Shown in pieces: positions 42,194-50,968 of a stretch of DNA of 64,000 nucleotides. The notes beneath the pieces are model-generated. The model saw only the letters and a program-made list of their open reading frames with translations. It did not search any database and had not been told where the DNA came from. The stretch is taken from positions 1 to 64,000 of the forward strand of contig CAVAJF010000002.1 of assembly GCA_963588905.1 (NCBI GenBank). The letters run 5' to 3'. The translations under genes and the position numbers were made by a program. How positions within the stretch are numbered: the first letter of the stretch is position 1; each line of letters begins with the position of its first letter. Source of the stretch: Butyricicoccus_A sp963588905. GTDB taxonomy: Bacteria > Bacillota > Clostridia > Oscillospirales > Butyricicoccaceae.

Positions 42194-42229
42194 CGGAAAA
42201 CGACAACAAACCCCAATTTGGAGGATCAA

Positions 42230-43348
42230 ATGGGAAACTTTTTCGGAATTATTATTGTAAGACCGCTGGGTCTGATTCTGATGGCGATCTGGTCGCTGGT
42301 TCAGAACTACGGCCTGGCTCTCATTCTGTTTACGCTGATTGTCAAGCTCATTCTTCTGCCGTTCATGTACAAGCAGAAAAAGGGCATGAAGAAGATGAAT
42401 CTGGTGCAGGCGGAGTCCGCTGCCATCCAGAAGCGCTATGCGCGTAACAGAGAAAAGATGAACGAGGAGATGCAGAAGCTCTACGAGCGCGAGGGCGTCA
42501 ACCCGATGGGTTCCTGCCTGCTCTCCTTTATCACCCTGCCGATCATGATGGCTCTGTATTACGCAGTGCGCCAGCCGATGAAGTACATGATGGGTCTGTC
42601 CAACGACACCATTGAGGCGATTGCCAAGGTACTGGGCACCACGTATGACAAGAGCTCGGTTTCCGGTCAGATCCAGCTGGCAAAGCTGGTTCATGAAAAC
42701 TGGGACAAGGTTGCTGACTTTGCGACCAACGGCTTGGTAAACATTGACTTTAACTTTTTTGGCATCGACCTGTCTGCGATCCCGCAGTTCTCGCATCTGG
42801 ACATCCTGTGGCTGATCCCGATTCTGTCTGGCGGCACGGCTCTGCTGTCCTCTCTCGTCATGAGAAAGACCCAGAACATGCAGAACCCGAATGCCCAGCA
42901 GAATCAGAGCGCGCAGATGAACTCCACCATGAACACCATGCTGATTATCATGCCGCTGATGTCCGTGTGGATTGCGTTTACGCTGCCGGCATCCATGGGT
43001 GTTTACTGGACCGTAAACAACCTGTTCTCTATCGCACAGGAACTGGTACTGACTTGGTACATCCTCAAGTTCGACAAGGCTGAGGACGACGAAGAGACCA
43101 AGGCGCGCAAGCGCCGCGAGGCTGCTCACAAGCTCAAGCTGGAGGAGCAGGCAAAGGAGAAGCAGGAGAACGGCGTGCAGACCGAGTACCGCGGTGCAAA
43201 GGCTGCAAACGTTTCTAAGAAGAAGCTCAAGGCATATCAGGCAGAAGTCCAGAAGGAAAAAGACAAGGAAACCGCTGCCCGTGCTGCACAGATCAAGGCA
43301 GAAAAGGAAGCTGCCCGCCGAGCTGGCAAGCAGGTTGACGACGAGTAA
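42230..43348 (+). CDS. yidC: Membrane protein insertase YidC/SpoIIIJ
   Basis: YidC/Oxa1-type insertase that puts small membrane proteins into the bilayer, alone or with SecYEG. The 372-residue protein is of the Gram-positive type without the large periplasmic domain and without a lipobox. A membrane segment (about residues 5-25) is followed by the coiled cytoplasmic hairpin KKGMKKMNLVQAE. The hydrophilic-groove helix follows, and then LPIMMALYYAVRQP. Further membrane segments come at about 180-200, 230-250 and 260-285, then a long Lys/Glu/Ala-rich tail (about 285-372). GGAGG is 5 bases before the ATG at 42230. Confidence 0.95.
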   Translation: MGNFFGIIIVRPLGLILMAIWSLVQNYGLALILFTLIVKLILLPFMYKQKKGMKKMNLVQAESAAIQKRYARNREKMNEEMQKLYEREGVNPMGSCLLSFITLPIMMALYYAVRQPMKYMMGLSNDTIEAIAKVLGTTYDKSSVSGQIQLAKLVHENWDKVADFATNGLVNIDFNFFGIDLSAIPQFSHLDILWLIPILSGGTALLSSLVMRKTQNMQNPNAQQNQSAQMNSTMNTMLIIMPLMSVWIAFTLPASMGVYWTVNNLFSIAQELVLTWYILKFDKAEDDEETKARKRREAAHKLKLEEQAKEKQENGVQTEYRGAKAANVSKKKLKAYQAEVQKEKDKETAARAAQIKAEKEAARRAGKQVDDE

Positions 43349-43366
43349 AAGGACGGAAATACACGT

Positions 43367-44062
43367 ATGACGAAGTATATTGAAAAACAGGCCGCAACAA
43401 TTGATGAGGCTGTTCAGCTGGCACTCGATGAGTTACAGATGGATCGTGACAGCGTCAGCGTTGAGGTTCTGGAAAAGGGTAAGAGTGGATTCTTCGGCAT
43501 CGGCGCCGTTCCGGCACGTGTCCGCGTATCCTATGAGGAATCCACCCCGGAGAGCGAAGCAAAGGACTTTGTAGATGGTCTGCTGCAGCGCATGGGCATC
43601 CAGGGCGAAGCATTCCCGTCCGTCAAGGAGGATGGACAGATTATTCTGGACATTCGCGGCGAGGACATGGGTGCCGTAATCGGCCGCAGAGGCGATACGC
43701 TGGACGCCATCCAGTATCTGACTTCCCTCACCATCAACCGAGGCAAGGAAGAGCACATTCGCATTGCGATTGATACCGAAGGCTACCGCGCAAAGCGCGA
43801 GGAGTCTCTCCAGCGTCTGGCTCGCAAGATGGCGGGAAAGGTGCTGAAATATCGCAAAAACATGACATTGGAACCGATGAACCCGTACGAGCGCCGCATC
43901 ATTCATGCAACGCTTCAGGATTATAAGGGAGTCACGACTTACTCCACCGGCACGGAGCCGAACCGCCGTGTCGTTGTTGCCATGGAGCGCGGCGCAAGAC
44001 CGCAGCGCAGCGGCGGTTACCGTTCGAGAACACCGCGCCCGCGCAGAAATGACGCGGAGTAA
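43367..44062 (+). CDS. jag: RNA-binding protein Jag/KhpB
   Basis: The 231-residue protein has a Jag_N domain (about residues 1-50; SVEVLEKGKSGFFGIGAVPARVRV), a KH domain (about 85-150; GEDMGAVIGRRGDTLDAIQYL carries the GxxG loop) and an R3H domain (about 155-215). The tail is Arg-rich. In Firmicutes KhpB forms a complex with KhpA that binds many transcripts and affects cell elongation. It follows yidC by 18 bases, the usual arrangement. Confidence 0.94.
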   Translation: MTKYIEKQAATIDEAVQLALDELQMDRDSVSVEVLEKGKSGFFGIGAVPARVRVSYEESTPESEAKDFVDGLLQRMGIQGEAFPSVKEDGQIILDIRGEDMGAVIGRRGDTLDAIQYLTSLTINRGKEEHIRIAIDTEGYRAKREESLQRLARKMAGKVLKYRKNMTLEPMNPYERRIIHATLQDYKGVTTYSTGTEPNRRVVVAMERGARPQRSGGYRSRTPRPRRNDAE

Positions 44063-44094
44063 GTATCGCGGACAGAAATGAGGTCGATGATGTT

Positions 44095-45462
44095 ATGAGC
44101 AAGACCATTGCCGCAGTCGCGACAGGGCCTGCTGCCGGACCGATTGGAATCATCCGCGTCTCCGGACCTCAAACCCTTGCGATTGTTGATACAATTTTTA
44201 CCCCGCAGGGCGGTGGTGCGCTGTCTAAGCGCCCAAACCGTCTGCTGACGTACGGTGCGCTGCACAGCCGAGACGGAAAGGTCATTGACCACTGTCTGTG
44301 CTGCGTGATGCACGCACCGCACTCGTATACCGGCGAGGACATGGCGGAAATTCAGTGCCATGGCTCTCCGGCTGTGCTGTCGGAAACGCTGTCCGCGCTG
44401 TTTGCCAAGGGCGCCGTGCAGGCGGAACCGGGCGAATTTACGCGGCGGGCATTTCTTGCCGGCAAGATGGACTTGTCCGGCGCAGAGGCAGTACATGATT
44501 TGGTGACGGCTGTGACCACACAGGCGGCGGAGAACGCCGCGGCACAGCTGGACGGTGTTGTCGGAACCCATATCTTTGAGATCCGGCAGCAGCTCGTTGA
44601 TTTGGTGGCGGAATTTTTGGCGGTTGTCGATTATCCGGACGAAGAAATTGACTCGCATCTGTTTGACAGTGCGTGCGAGATTCTGCATCGGGCAACCAGT
44701 GAGCTGTACGATATGGCGGAGACCTATGAGCGCGGACGCATTCTGCGCGAGGGCATTCCGTGTGCCATTCTTGGCAGACCGAATGCCGGAAAGTCTTCCC
44801 TGCTCAATGCGCTGGCGGGCGTAGACCGCGCCATTGTCACGAGCATTCCGGGCACGACGCGCGATGTCATCGAAGAGACCATCCGCATTGGCGCGGTGGT
44901 TCTGCGGTTGTATGATACCGCGGGTCTGCGCGATACACAGGATCCGGTGGAAAAGATGGGCATTGACCGCGCGATGAAGCAGGCACAGGCATCGTCTTTG
45001 ATTTTGGCTGTGTTTGACTCCAGCGACCACATTTCCGACGATGATTTGATGGTTATCGCGCGCACACACGGTAAGCGAACCATCGCTGTGCTCAATAAGA
45101 GCGATTTGCCGTCGGAGCTGGATGTCCAGAACATCAACCGGCATTTTGAATACGTGGTGTCTGTCAGTGCGAAAACCGGCGAGGGATTACAGGAGCTGTA
45201 TGACCTGATCCCGAAGGTGGTTGGCATGGACGGCATGAGCTTTGACGGAAGCACGATTACCAATGCACGGCAGGCTGCCGCTCTGGTACGGGCAGCAGAG
45301 CGCTGTGAGGAGGCATTTGTCGCCGCTCAGCTCGGTATGACACCGGATGCCATCGTCATGGACGCGGAGGGCGCGATTGCGGCTCTCGGCGAAATTACCG
45401 GACAGACCGTCCGAGATGACATTGTTTCCACCATCTTTTCAAAGTTCTGCGTGGGAAAATAA
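44095..45462 (+). CDS. mnmE: tRNA modification GTPase MnmE (TrmE)
   Basis: MnmE with MnmG places the cmnm5/nm5 group on U34 of tRNAs reading split-box codons. The 455-residue protein has the N-terminal folate-binding domain (ATGPAAGPIGIIRVSG), a helical domain, and an inserted G domain with GRPNAGKSSLLNAL (G1), GTTRDV (G2), DTAGLRDT (G3) and NKSD (G4). The C-terminus FCVGK carries the conserved Cys motif CxGK. It is the last gene of the rnpA operon, closed by a strong terminator. mnmG follows as a separate unit after 438 bases. Confidence 0.96.
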   Translation: MSKTIAAVATGPAAGPIGIIRVSGPQTLAIVDTIFTPQGGGALSKRPNRLLTYGALHSRDGKVIDHCLCCVMHAPHSYTGEDMAEIQCHGSPAVLSETLSALFAKGAVQAEPGEFTRRAFLAGKMDLSGAEAVHDLVTAVTTQAAENAAAQLDGVVGTHIFEIRQQLVDLVAEFLAVVDYPDEEIDSHLFDSACEILHRATSELYDMAETYERGRILREGIPCAILGRPNAGKSSLLNALAGVDRAIVTSIPGTTRDVIEETIRIGAVVLRLYDTAGLRDTQDPVEKMGIDRAMKQAQASSLILAVFDSSDHISDDDLMVIARTHGKRTIAVLNKSDLPSELDVQNINRHFEYVVSVSAKTGEGLQELYDLIPKVVGMDGMSFDGSTITNARQAAALVRAAERCEEAFVAAQLGMTPDAIVMDAEGAIAALGEITGQTVRDDIVSTIFSKFCVGK

Positions 45463-45474
45463 AGTGGAATGGCT

Positions 45475-45515
45475 GCCATTCCGGATGGAGAAATCTGTCC
45501 GGAATGGCGTTTTTT
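45475..45515 (+). terminator. Terminator of the rnpA-mnmE operon
   Basis: GCCATTCCGGA, loop, TCCGGAATGGC then G and TTTTTT. Confidence 0.9.
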
Positions 45516-45586
45516 CACGGTATTTTTCGACAGAATCCGCTTGCTTTGTACGAGACGTTAATAAGTTTTGCACATTTTACACAGAG

Positions 45587-45705
45587 TTATCAACAGAACG
45601 AACCGCCCGGCGGCGGGGACACTTGATGAAAACGGCAAAAATCAAGGCGGATTTTTGGTGAATCTGTCCAGTGTTGTCCACAGAGTTATCCACAGTTGTG
45701 GATAA
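45587..45705. promoter_or_regulatory. DnaA-box cluster upstream of mnmG
   Basis: TTATCAACA (45587-45595), TTGTCCACA (45674-45682), exact TTATCCACA (45686-45694) and the reverse exact TGTGGATAA (45697-45705). The last two form a head-to-head pair two bases apart. Confidence 0.75.
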
Positions 45706-45742
45706 CTAAGTTTGGAAAACAAAGGCAACATGCCACTTGTGC

Positions 45743-45771
45743 TTGACCCGTTTTGCATTCTATGCTATGCT
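45743..45771 (+). promoter_or_regulatory. mnmG promoter
   Basis: TTGACC (45743-45748), 17 bases, TATGCT (45766-45771). Confidence 0.75.
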
Positions 45772-45900
45772 AAAATATCTGAGAGTATACGCTTTTGCGT
45801 GTCATAACGAGAGAAAATAACAAGATATGCTATATCTTGTGAAAAATATAAATACGATAAGAATAAAACAGTATAAAGTATACAGAAAGGAATGATATTC

Positions 45901-47787
45901 GTGCAATTTTTAGCTGGAACCGTGGATGTTGCGGTGATCGGTGCCGGTCACGCCGGCATTGAGGCAGCACTCGCCAGTGCGCGATTGGGTCTCAAGACCG
46001 TTGTTTTTTCCATCAATTTGGATGCCGTCGGTAATATGCCGTGCAATCCGGCCATCGGCGGCACGGCAAAGGGACATTTAGTGCGTGAAATTGATGCGCT
46101 GGGCGGTGAAATGGGTCGCGCGGCGGACGCGGCGTGTATTCAGTACCGCCTGCTCAACCGCGGCAAAGGCCCTGCGGTGCATTCTCTGCGCGCGCAGGCA
46201 GACCGCGCACAATACCGAGAGTATATGAAGCACGTGCTGGAAGAGCAGGAAAATCTCATGCTCAAGCAGGCGGAAATCGTGGATATTACCACCGAAAACG
46301 GCGCGGTTACCGGCGTGACGACGCGAACCGGCGCACATTATGACGCAAAGGCGGTCATCATTGCGACGGGCACGTATTTGCAGGGCAGAATTATCATCGG
46401 TGATATGTTCTATGACGGCGGCCCGGACGGCATGTTCGCCGCCATTGGCTTGACGGATTCTCTGCGCAAGATGGGTCTCAATCTCATGCGCTTTAAGACG
46501 GGCACGCCGCCGCGCGTCAACCGCCGCAGCATTGATTTTAGCGAACTGGAAGTGCAGGAGGGCGAGAAAGACTGTATTCCGTTCTCCTTTGAGACCGAGC
46601 ACGTGCCGGAAAACCGGGCGGTATGTCACCTGACGTACACCAACGCGACCACCCATGAGGTCATCCGAGACAATTTGAACCGTTCTCCGCTGTATTCCGG
46701 CAAGGTAGAGGGCATCGGCCCGCGCTATTGCCCATCCATTGAGGATAAAGTCGTGCGTTTTGCGGACAAGCCGCGTCACCAGCTGTTTATTGAGCCGATG
46801 GGACTGAATACCGAAGAAATGTACATCCAGGGCTTTTCATCTTCCATGCCGGAGGATGTTCAGCTGGATATGCTGCACACCATCAAGGGCTTGGAACATG
46901 CGGAGGTCATGCGTCCGGCGTACGCCATTGAGTACGACTGCATTGACCCGCTGGAGCTGCTGCCGACGCTGGAGACCAAGAAGATTCACGGTCTGTACGG
47001 TGCCGGTCAGTTTAACGGCTCCTCCGGCTATGAAGAAGCCGGCGCACAGGGACTGGTTGCCGGTATCAATGCGGCGCTCAAGCTCAAGGGAGAGCCGCCG
47101 ATGATTCTGGATCGCGCCGACGGTTATATCGGTACGCTGGTCGATGATCTCGTCACCTGCGGCACCAAGGAACCGTACCGTATGATGACCTCGCGCAGTG
47201 AGTACCGACTGATTTTGCGGCAGGACAATGCGGACGAACGCCTCGTCGGTATCGGCGCTCGCGTCGGTCTGAATTCGCAGGAACGGCTGGAAAAAGTGCA
47301 GCGCAAATACGCCGCTGTCCAGCAGGAGATCGACCGTGTGGAACACGTCAATTTGGCGCCGTCAGACGTCTTACAGGACTTCTTAAAACAGCACCACAGC
47401 ACCCCGCTCAAGTCCGGCTGCAAGCTGTCTGACCTCATTCGCAGACCGGAATTGAAGTATGATGCGCTGGTACCGTTTGACCCGGATCGTCCGACGTTGT
47501 CCAAGGAGATTCGGGAGCAGGTAGAGATTCGCATCAAATATGAGGGCTATATCAAGCGACAGCTGCGCGACGTCGAGCAGTTCCGCAAACTGGAGAGCCG
47601 TCCGCTGCCTGCGGATTTGGATTATACGAGCATTTCGTCGCTTCGCTTAGAGGCCAGACAGAAGCTGCAGCAGGTACATCCGCTCAATTTCGGACAGGCA
47701 TCGCGTATTTCCGGTGTCAGCCCGGCAGATATTACGGCTCTGATGATCGTCACAGAGATGATGGAAAAGGAGAAAAAGAATGACTGA
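45901..47787 (+). CDS. mnmG: tRNA uridine-5-carboxymethylaminomethyl modification enzyme MnmG (GidA)
   Basis: MnmG is the FAD/NADH-dependent partner of MnmE. The 628-residue protein has the Rossmann motif VAVIGAGHAGIEAA at the N-terminus, NPAIGGTAKGHLVREIDALGG, KTGTPPR in the middle and YGAGQFNGSSGYEEAGAQGL. The C-terminal helical domain binds MnmE and tRNA. I chose the GTG at 45901 because AAAGGA lies 9 bases upstream; the ATG three codons earlier is too close to the SD. rsmG overlaps its end by eight bases. Confidence 0.95.
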   Translation: MQFLAGTVDVAVIGAGHAGIEAALASARLGLKTVVFSINLDAVGNMPCNPAIGGTAKGHLVREIDALGGEMGRAADAACIQYRLLNRGKGPAVHSLRAQADRAQYREYMKHVLEEQENLMLKQAEIVDITTENGAVTGVTTRTGAHYDAKAVIIATGTYLQGRIIIGDMFYDGGPDGMFAAIGLTDSLRKMGLNLMRFKTGTPPRVNRRSIDFSELEVQEGEKDCIPFSFETEHVPENRAVCHLTYTNATTHEVIRDNLNRSPLYSGKVEGIGPRYCPSIEDKVVRFADKPRHQLFIEPMGLNTEEMYIQGFSSSMPEDVQLDMLHTIKGLEHAEVMRPAYAIEYDCIDPLELLPTLETKKIHGLYGAGQFNGSSGYEEAGAQGLVAGINAALKLKGEPPMILDRADGYIGTLVDDLVTCGTKEPYRMMTSRSEYRLILRQDNADERLVGIGARVGLNSQERLEKVQRKYAAVQQEIDRVEHVNLAPSDVLQDFLKQHHSTPLKSGCKLSDLIRRPELKYDALVPFDPDRPTLSKEIREQVEIRIKYEGYIKRQLRDVEQFRKLESRPLPADLDYTSISSLRLEARQKLQQVHPLNFGQASRISGVSPADITALMIVTEMMEKEKKND

Positions 47788-48481
47788 ATTGCTTCAAAAC
47801 GGCTTTTCTGCCATGGAATTATCGGTTTCTGACGCACAGATTGCCCAGCTGGAGGACTTTACCGCCCGTATGCTGGAGACCAATAAGGTCATGAATCTCA
47901 CCCGCATTACCGATCCGAAGGAGATTGCAGAAAAGCATCTGCTTGACTGCGCATCCCTGCTTCAGACTGCGGATTTTTCCCAGAAATCTGTGATTGATGT
48001 CGGCTGCGGCGCTGGATTTCCGGGTATGCCGCTGCATATTCTGTGCCCGTCCTGTCGTCTGACCCTGCTCGATTCGCTGGGCAAGCGCATTCGATTTTTA
48101 CAGGGCTGCATCGACGGGATGCAGCTGTCTGACATCGAAGCTGTTCACGCCCGCGCAGAGGAATTCGCGGCAAAGCACCGCGAACAGTACGATTTTGCGG
48201 TTTCCCGCGCTGTGGCACAGCTCAATGTGCTGGCGGAGCTGTCGCTGCCGCTCGTCAAGCAGGGCGGCGCATTTATCGCCATGAAGAGCAAGGACTCCGA
48301 TGACGAGCTGGAGCAGGCGAAAAAAGCCATCCGGCTGCTCGGCGGAGAAATCGAGAAAGTCATCGATTATACGATTCCGAATACCGATATTACGCATCGT
48401 CTGGTGGTGATTCGCAAGAAGCAGCACACGCCGAAGCAGTACCCGCGCCCGTTCCGCAAGATCTCTGCGTCCCCGCTGTGA
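47780..48481 (+). CDS. rsmG: 16S rRNA (guanine527-N7)-methyltransferase
   Basis: RsmG methylates G527 in the 530 loop of 16S rRNA. The 233-residue protein has the SAM motif VIDVGCGAGFPGMPL (about residues 73-87), the conserved NLTRITDPKEIAEKHLLD segment (about 39-56), and FAVSRAVAQLNVLAELSLPLVKQGG. Length is normal. The start overlaps mnmG by eight bases and has AAAGGAGAAAAAG upstream, so it is translated from the mnmG message. The first parS site begins two bases after its stop. Confidence 0.96.
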   Translation: MTELLQNGFSAMELSVSDAQIAQLEDFTARMLETNKVMNLTRITDPKEIAEKHLLDCASLLQTADFSQKSVIDVGCGAGFPGMPLHILCPSCRLTLLDSLGKRIRFLQGCIDGMQLSDIEAVHARAEEFAAKHREQYDFAVSRAVAQLNVLAELSLPLVKQGGAFIAMKSKDSDDELEQAKKAIRLLGGEIEKVIDYTIPNTDITHRLVVIRKKQHTPKQYPRPFRKISASPL

Positions 48482-48482
48482 T

Positions 48483-48498
48483 TGTTTCACGTGAAACA
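48483..48498. promoter_or_regulatory. parS site 1
   Basis: TGTTTCACGTGAAACA, a perfect 16-base match to the parS consensus bound by ParB, two bases after the rsmG stop. Confidence 0.96.
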
Positions 48499-48520
48499 GA
48501 GCGGCCGGATGTTTAACACA

Positions 48521-48536
48521 TGTTTCACGTGAAACA
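48521..48536. promoter_or_regulatory. parS site 2
   Basis: TGTTTCACGTGAAACA, perfect. A decayed half site, CACGTTTCACG, follows at about 48551-48561. Confidence 0.96.
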
Positions 48537-48594
48537 TGCCAAGATCGCCCCACGTTTCACGCAGAATTTACACACATAAAACGCGGTTTCCCTG

Positions 48595-48623
48595 TTGTTT
48601 CACGTGAAACAAAGTGGTATAAT
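48595..48623 (+). promoter_or_regulatory. parA promoter
   Basis: TTGTTT (48595-48600), 17 bases, TATAAT (48618-48623), 42 bases upstream of the ATG. Confidence 0.7.
48596..48611. promoter_or_regulatory. parS site 3, over the parA promoter
   Basis: TGTTTCACGTGAAACA, perfect. It covers the -35 and spacer of the parA promoter. Confidence 0.96.
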
Positions 48624-48664
48624 GAATACCGAAAAAGAAGTTATTCCGGAAAGGAAAATCACGT

Positions 48665-49426
48665 ATGGGAAAAATTATTGCATTTGCAAACCAAAAGGGC
48701 GGCGTCGGAAAAACGACAACGGCCGTGAATCTTGCCGCTTCTTTGGCGGATCAGGGAAAAAAAGTTCTCGTGTGCGATTTTGACCCGCAGGGCAATGCGA
48801 CTTCCGGTTTTGGTATTGACCCGCGCTCCCTCAAGACCAGCGTGTATGAGCTGACCGTCTGTGATGCGCCGGTGGAAGAAGGAATTATCAAGACCAAGTG
48901 GGTCGATGTGATCGGCGCGAATGTCAATCTTGCCGGCGCAGAGATCGACATGATTGAGATGGATCGCCGCGAGTATCGGCTCAAGATGGTGCTCGATCAG
49001 GTGCGCGATGAGTATGATTATATTTTTATCGACTGTCCGCCGTCTCTGGGACTGCTGACACTCAACTCTCTGTGCGCAGCGGATTCATTTTTGGTGCCGC
49101 TTCAGTGTGAGTACTATGCACTGGAAGGTCTGACGCAGCTGATGACGACGGTTCGCGCCGTACAGCGCGGCCTCAATGAGAACATCCGCATGGAGGGCGT
49201 GCTGCTCACGATGTTTGACGGACGCACCAATCTGTCCATTCAGGTCGTGGAGGAAGTCAAGCGCCACTTTGGCAAAAAGGTCTTTGCGACGGTGGTACCG
49301 CGCAATGTTCGCCTGTCTGAGGCACCGAGCCACGGTGAGCCGATTACCGCATACGACCGCTACTGCCGCGGCGCAGAGGCGTATATGGCACTGGCACAGG
49401 AATTCCTCAGAAGAAATGAAGCGTGA
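48665..49426 (+). CDS. parA: Chromosome partitioning ATPase ParA/Soj
   Basis: ParA is a deviant Walker ATPase that binds DNA as an ATP dimer, moves ParB-parS complexes and, as Soj, controls DnaA. The 253-residue protein has KGGVGKTTTAVNLAASLA (signature Lys11 and Lys16), CDFDPQGNATSGFG (Walker A') and YIFIDCPPSLGLLTLN (Walker B). It lacks the N-terminal DNA-binding domain of plasmid ParAs, so it is the chromosomal type. It is preceded by three parS sites and forms an operon with parB. Confidence 0.96.
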   Translation: MGKIIAFANQKGGVGKTTTAVNLAASLADQGKKVLVCDFDPQGNATSGFGIDPRSLKTSVYELTVCDAPVEEGIIKTKWVDVIGANVNLAGAEIDMIEMDRREYRLKMVLDQVRDEYDYIFIDCPPSLGLLTLNSLCAADSFLVPLQCEYYALEGLTQLMTTVRAVQRGLNENIRMEGVLLTMFDGRTNLSIQVVEEVKRHFGKKVFATVVPRNVRLSEAPSHGEPITAYDRYCRGAEAYMALAQEFLRRNEA

Positions 49427-49440
49427 GAGAGGAGAAACGT

Positions 49441-50340
49441 ATGGCAAATAGAAGTCTGGGACGCGGTCTCTCCGCACTGTTTGGGGAAGAAAATTTGGAT
49501 CCGGCTGTACCGCCGACGAGCGCAGAGCCGGTTCGTCCGAAAAATGGATTCCGCAATTTGCCGCTCAGACGCATTGAACCCAACCGCGCACAGCCGCGCC
49601 GTTCCTTCGATGAGAAGGCATTGCAGGAGCTGGAAAACAGCATCCGCACCCATGGCGTGCTCGCACCAATTACGGTTCGACAGGGCGACAATGGATATTA
49701 TCAGATTGTAGCGGGCGAACGCCGCTGGCGTGCCGCGCGCCGCGCCGGGCTGGATACCATTCCGGCCATGGTCATTGATGCGGACGAGCAGACCATGATG
49801 GAGCTGGCGCTCATCGAAAACCTGCAGCGCGAGGATCTCAATCCGATGGAGGAAGCGGAAGGCTATCGGGCACTGATGGAGCAGTTTGGCATGAATCAGG
49901 AAACGGTTGCCGCACGCGTCGGACGCTCCCGCTCCGCGGTGGCAAACTGTCTGCGTCTGCTGACGCTGGATGAGGATGTGCGCAAGCTCGTGGAAGAGGG
50001 CAGATTGTCCAGCGGCCATGCGCGTGCCGTGTTATCCATTCAGGATGAGAGCAAACGACTGACCGCGGCGATGAGCATGGTGCAGTCGGGCATGTCTGTG
50101 CGGCAGGCAGAGGCATACGTCAAGAAACTCAATCAGCCGGTGGAAACCAAGACCGACACGGAGGTGCCGAAGGAATTCCAGCCGGATTATTATGCCGAGG
50201 TGGAACGCAAGCTGGAAGGCTCGCTGGGACGCCGCGTGCAGATTGACCATAAAAAGAAAAAAGGAAAGATCACACTGGAATATTACGGTGATGAAGATCT
50301 GGAACGGCTGGCAAATGCTCTGGCAGCTGTGACCCTTTAA
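49441..50340 (+). CDS. parB: Chromosome partitioning protein ParB/Spo0J
   Basis: ParB binds parS, spreads as a CTP-dependent clamp and recruits SMC. The 299-residue protein starts MANRSLGRGLSALFGEEN, which holds the ParA-stimulating N-terminus. The ParB/Srx CTPase domain has GVLAPITVR, AGERRWRAARRAGL and ALIENLQREDLNPMEEA in order (about residues 65-145). The helix-turn-helix QETVAARVGRSRSAVANCLRLL follows, and a C-terminal dimer domain ends the protein. AGGAG precedes the ATG at 49441, which lies 15 bases after the parA stop; a longer frame overlapping parA is less likely. Confidence 0.96.
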   Translation: MANRSLGRGLSALFGEENLDPAVPPTSAEPVRPKNGFRNLPLRRIEPNRAQPRRSFDEKALQELENSIRTHGVLAPITVRQGDNGYYQIVAGERRWRAARRAGLDTIPAMVIDADEQTMMELALIENLQREDLNPMEEAEGYRALMEQFGMNQETVAARVGRSRSAVANCLRLLTLDEDVRKLVEEGRLSSGHARAVLSIQDESKRLTAAMSMVQSGMSVRQAEAYVKKLNQPVETKTDTEVPKEFQPDYYAEVERKLEGSLGRRVQIDHKKKKGKITLEYYGDEDLERLANALAAVTL

Positions 50341-50352
50341 TGGAGGCTTGTC

Positions 50353-50901
50353 ATGAGCGAAGAAAAAAATAAAAAACTGGAAGAGGACATTAAGATCTAT
50401 GAAGAGGCGGTCTCGATTGACCGCAGCCGACAGAAAAGCCGGAAGGTCTTTGTGTTTTATATCATCGGCCTGTTCTGCGTGGCGCTGGTGCTGATTTTGC
50501 TCAGCTATGTGATGCAGGCACATGCCAATCAGGAGCTGGAAGCGCTGGGTACGCAGCTGACCGAGCAGACGGACGCTGCCAACGGCGCGAGAGCCAAGGT
50601 TGACCAGCTGCAGGATTCTGTTGATAAATTGCAGGCGGATCTCAAGACCGCACAGCAGCAGAATGAGACGCTGACCAAGCAGTCTCAGGATGCGACGAAG
50701 AATGCAGAGGCATTGGATCAGCTGTGGCAGCTGGAAAAGGCATATCAGGACGGAGAGAAGGATACCGCGCGCGAGATCATTGACAAGATGGATGCCGCGT
50801 ATACGCGGGATGCCCTGACGAATGAGACCACGGCACCGCTGACCGGTTCGGCGGCAAAGGAATATGCAGATATTTGTGATGCGTTGAACGCAGACGAATA
50901 A
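50353..50901 (+). CDS. Membrane-anchored coiled-coil protein downstream of parB
   Basis: I do not recognise a named family. The 182-residue protein has a charged cytoplasmic N-terminus (about residues 1-30) and one membrane segment (VFVFYIIGLFCVALVLILLS, about 33-52). An extracytoplasmic coiled coil follows (about 58-125, rich in Gln/Leu/Ala with heptads) and then a helical region (about 126-180) resembling a small TPR-like end. GGAGG precedes the ATG, 12 bases after the parB stop, so it belongs to the parAB operon. A septum or envelope link for the segregation machinery is possible but only by position. Confidence 0.75.
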   Translation: MSEEKNKKLEEDIKIYEEAVSIDRSRQKSRKVFVFYIIGLFCVALVLILLSYVMQAHANQELEALGTQLTEQTDAANGARAKVDQLQDSVDKLQADLKTAQQQNETLTKQSQDATKNAEALDQLWQLEKAYQDGEKDTAREIIDKMDAAYTRDALTNETTAPLTGSAAKEYADICDALNADE

Positions 50902-50968
50902 TAAATTGAAATCACCATCCATATCGGGCGCCTGTCCGAATAGGGGTGTAAGAAAGGAAACATGAATC

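Larger units (their letters stand above)
45463..45900. other. 438-base gap between mnmE and mnmG
   Basis: No gene is visible. It holds the mnmE terminator, a cluster of four DnaA boxes (45587-45705), the mnmG promoter (45743-45771) and an AT-rich leader of about 120 bases. Confidence 0.7.

Noticed and set aside
41642..43129. Open frame of 495 codons antisense to rnpA-yidD-yidC
   Set aside because: It crosses three certain genes on the opposite strand.
50902..50968. T-box leader upstream of serS
   Set aside because: Only 67 bases lie between the preceding gene and the GTG start, and no T-box sequence or terminator stem is present.
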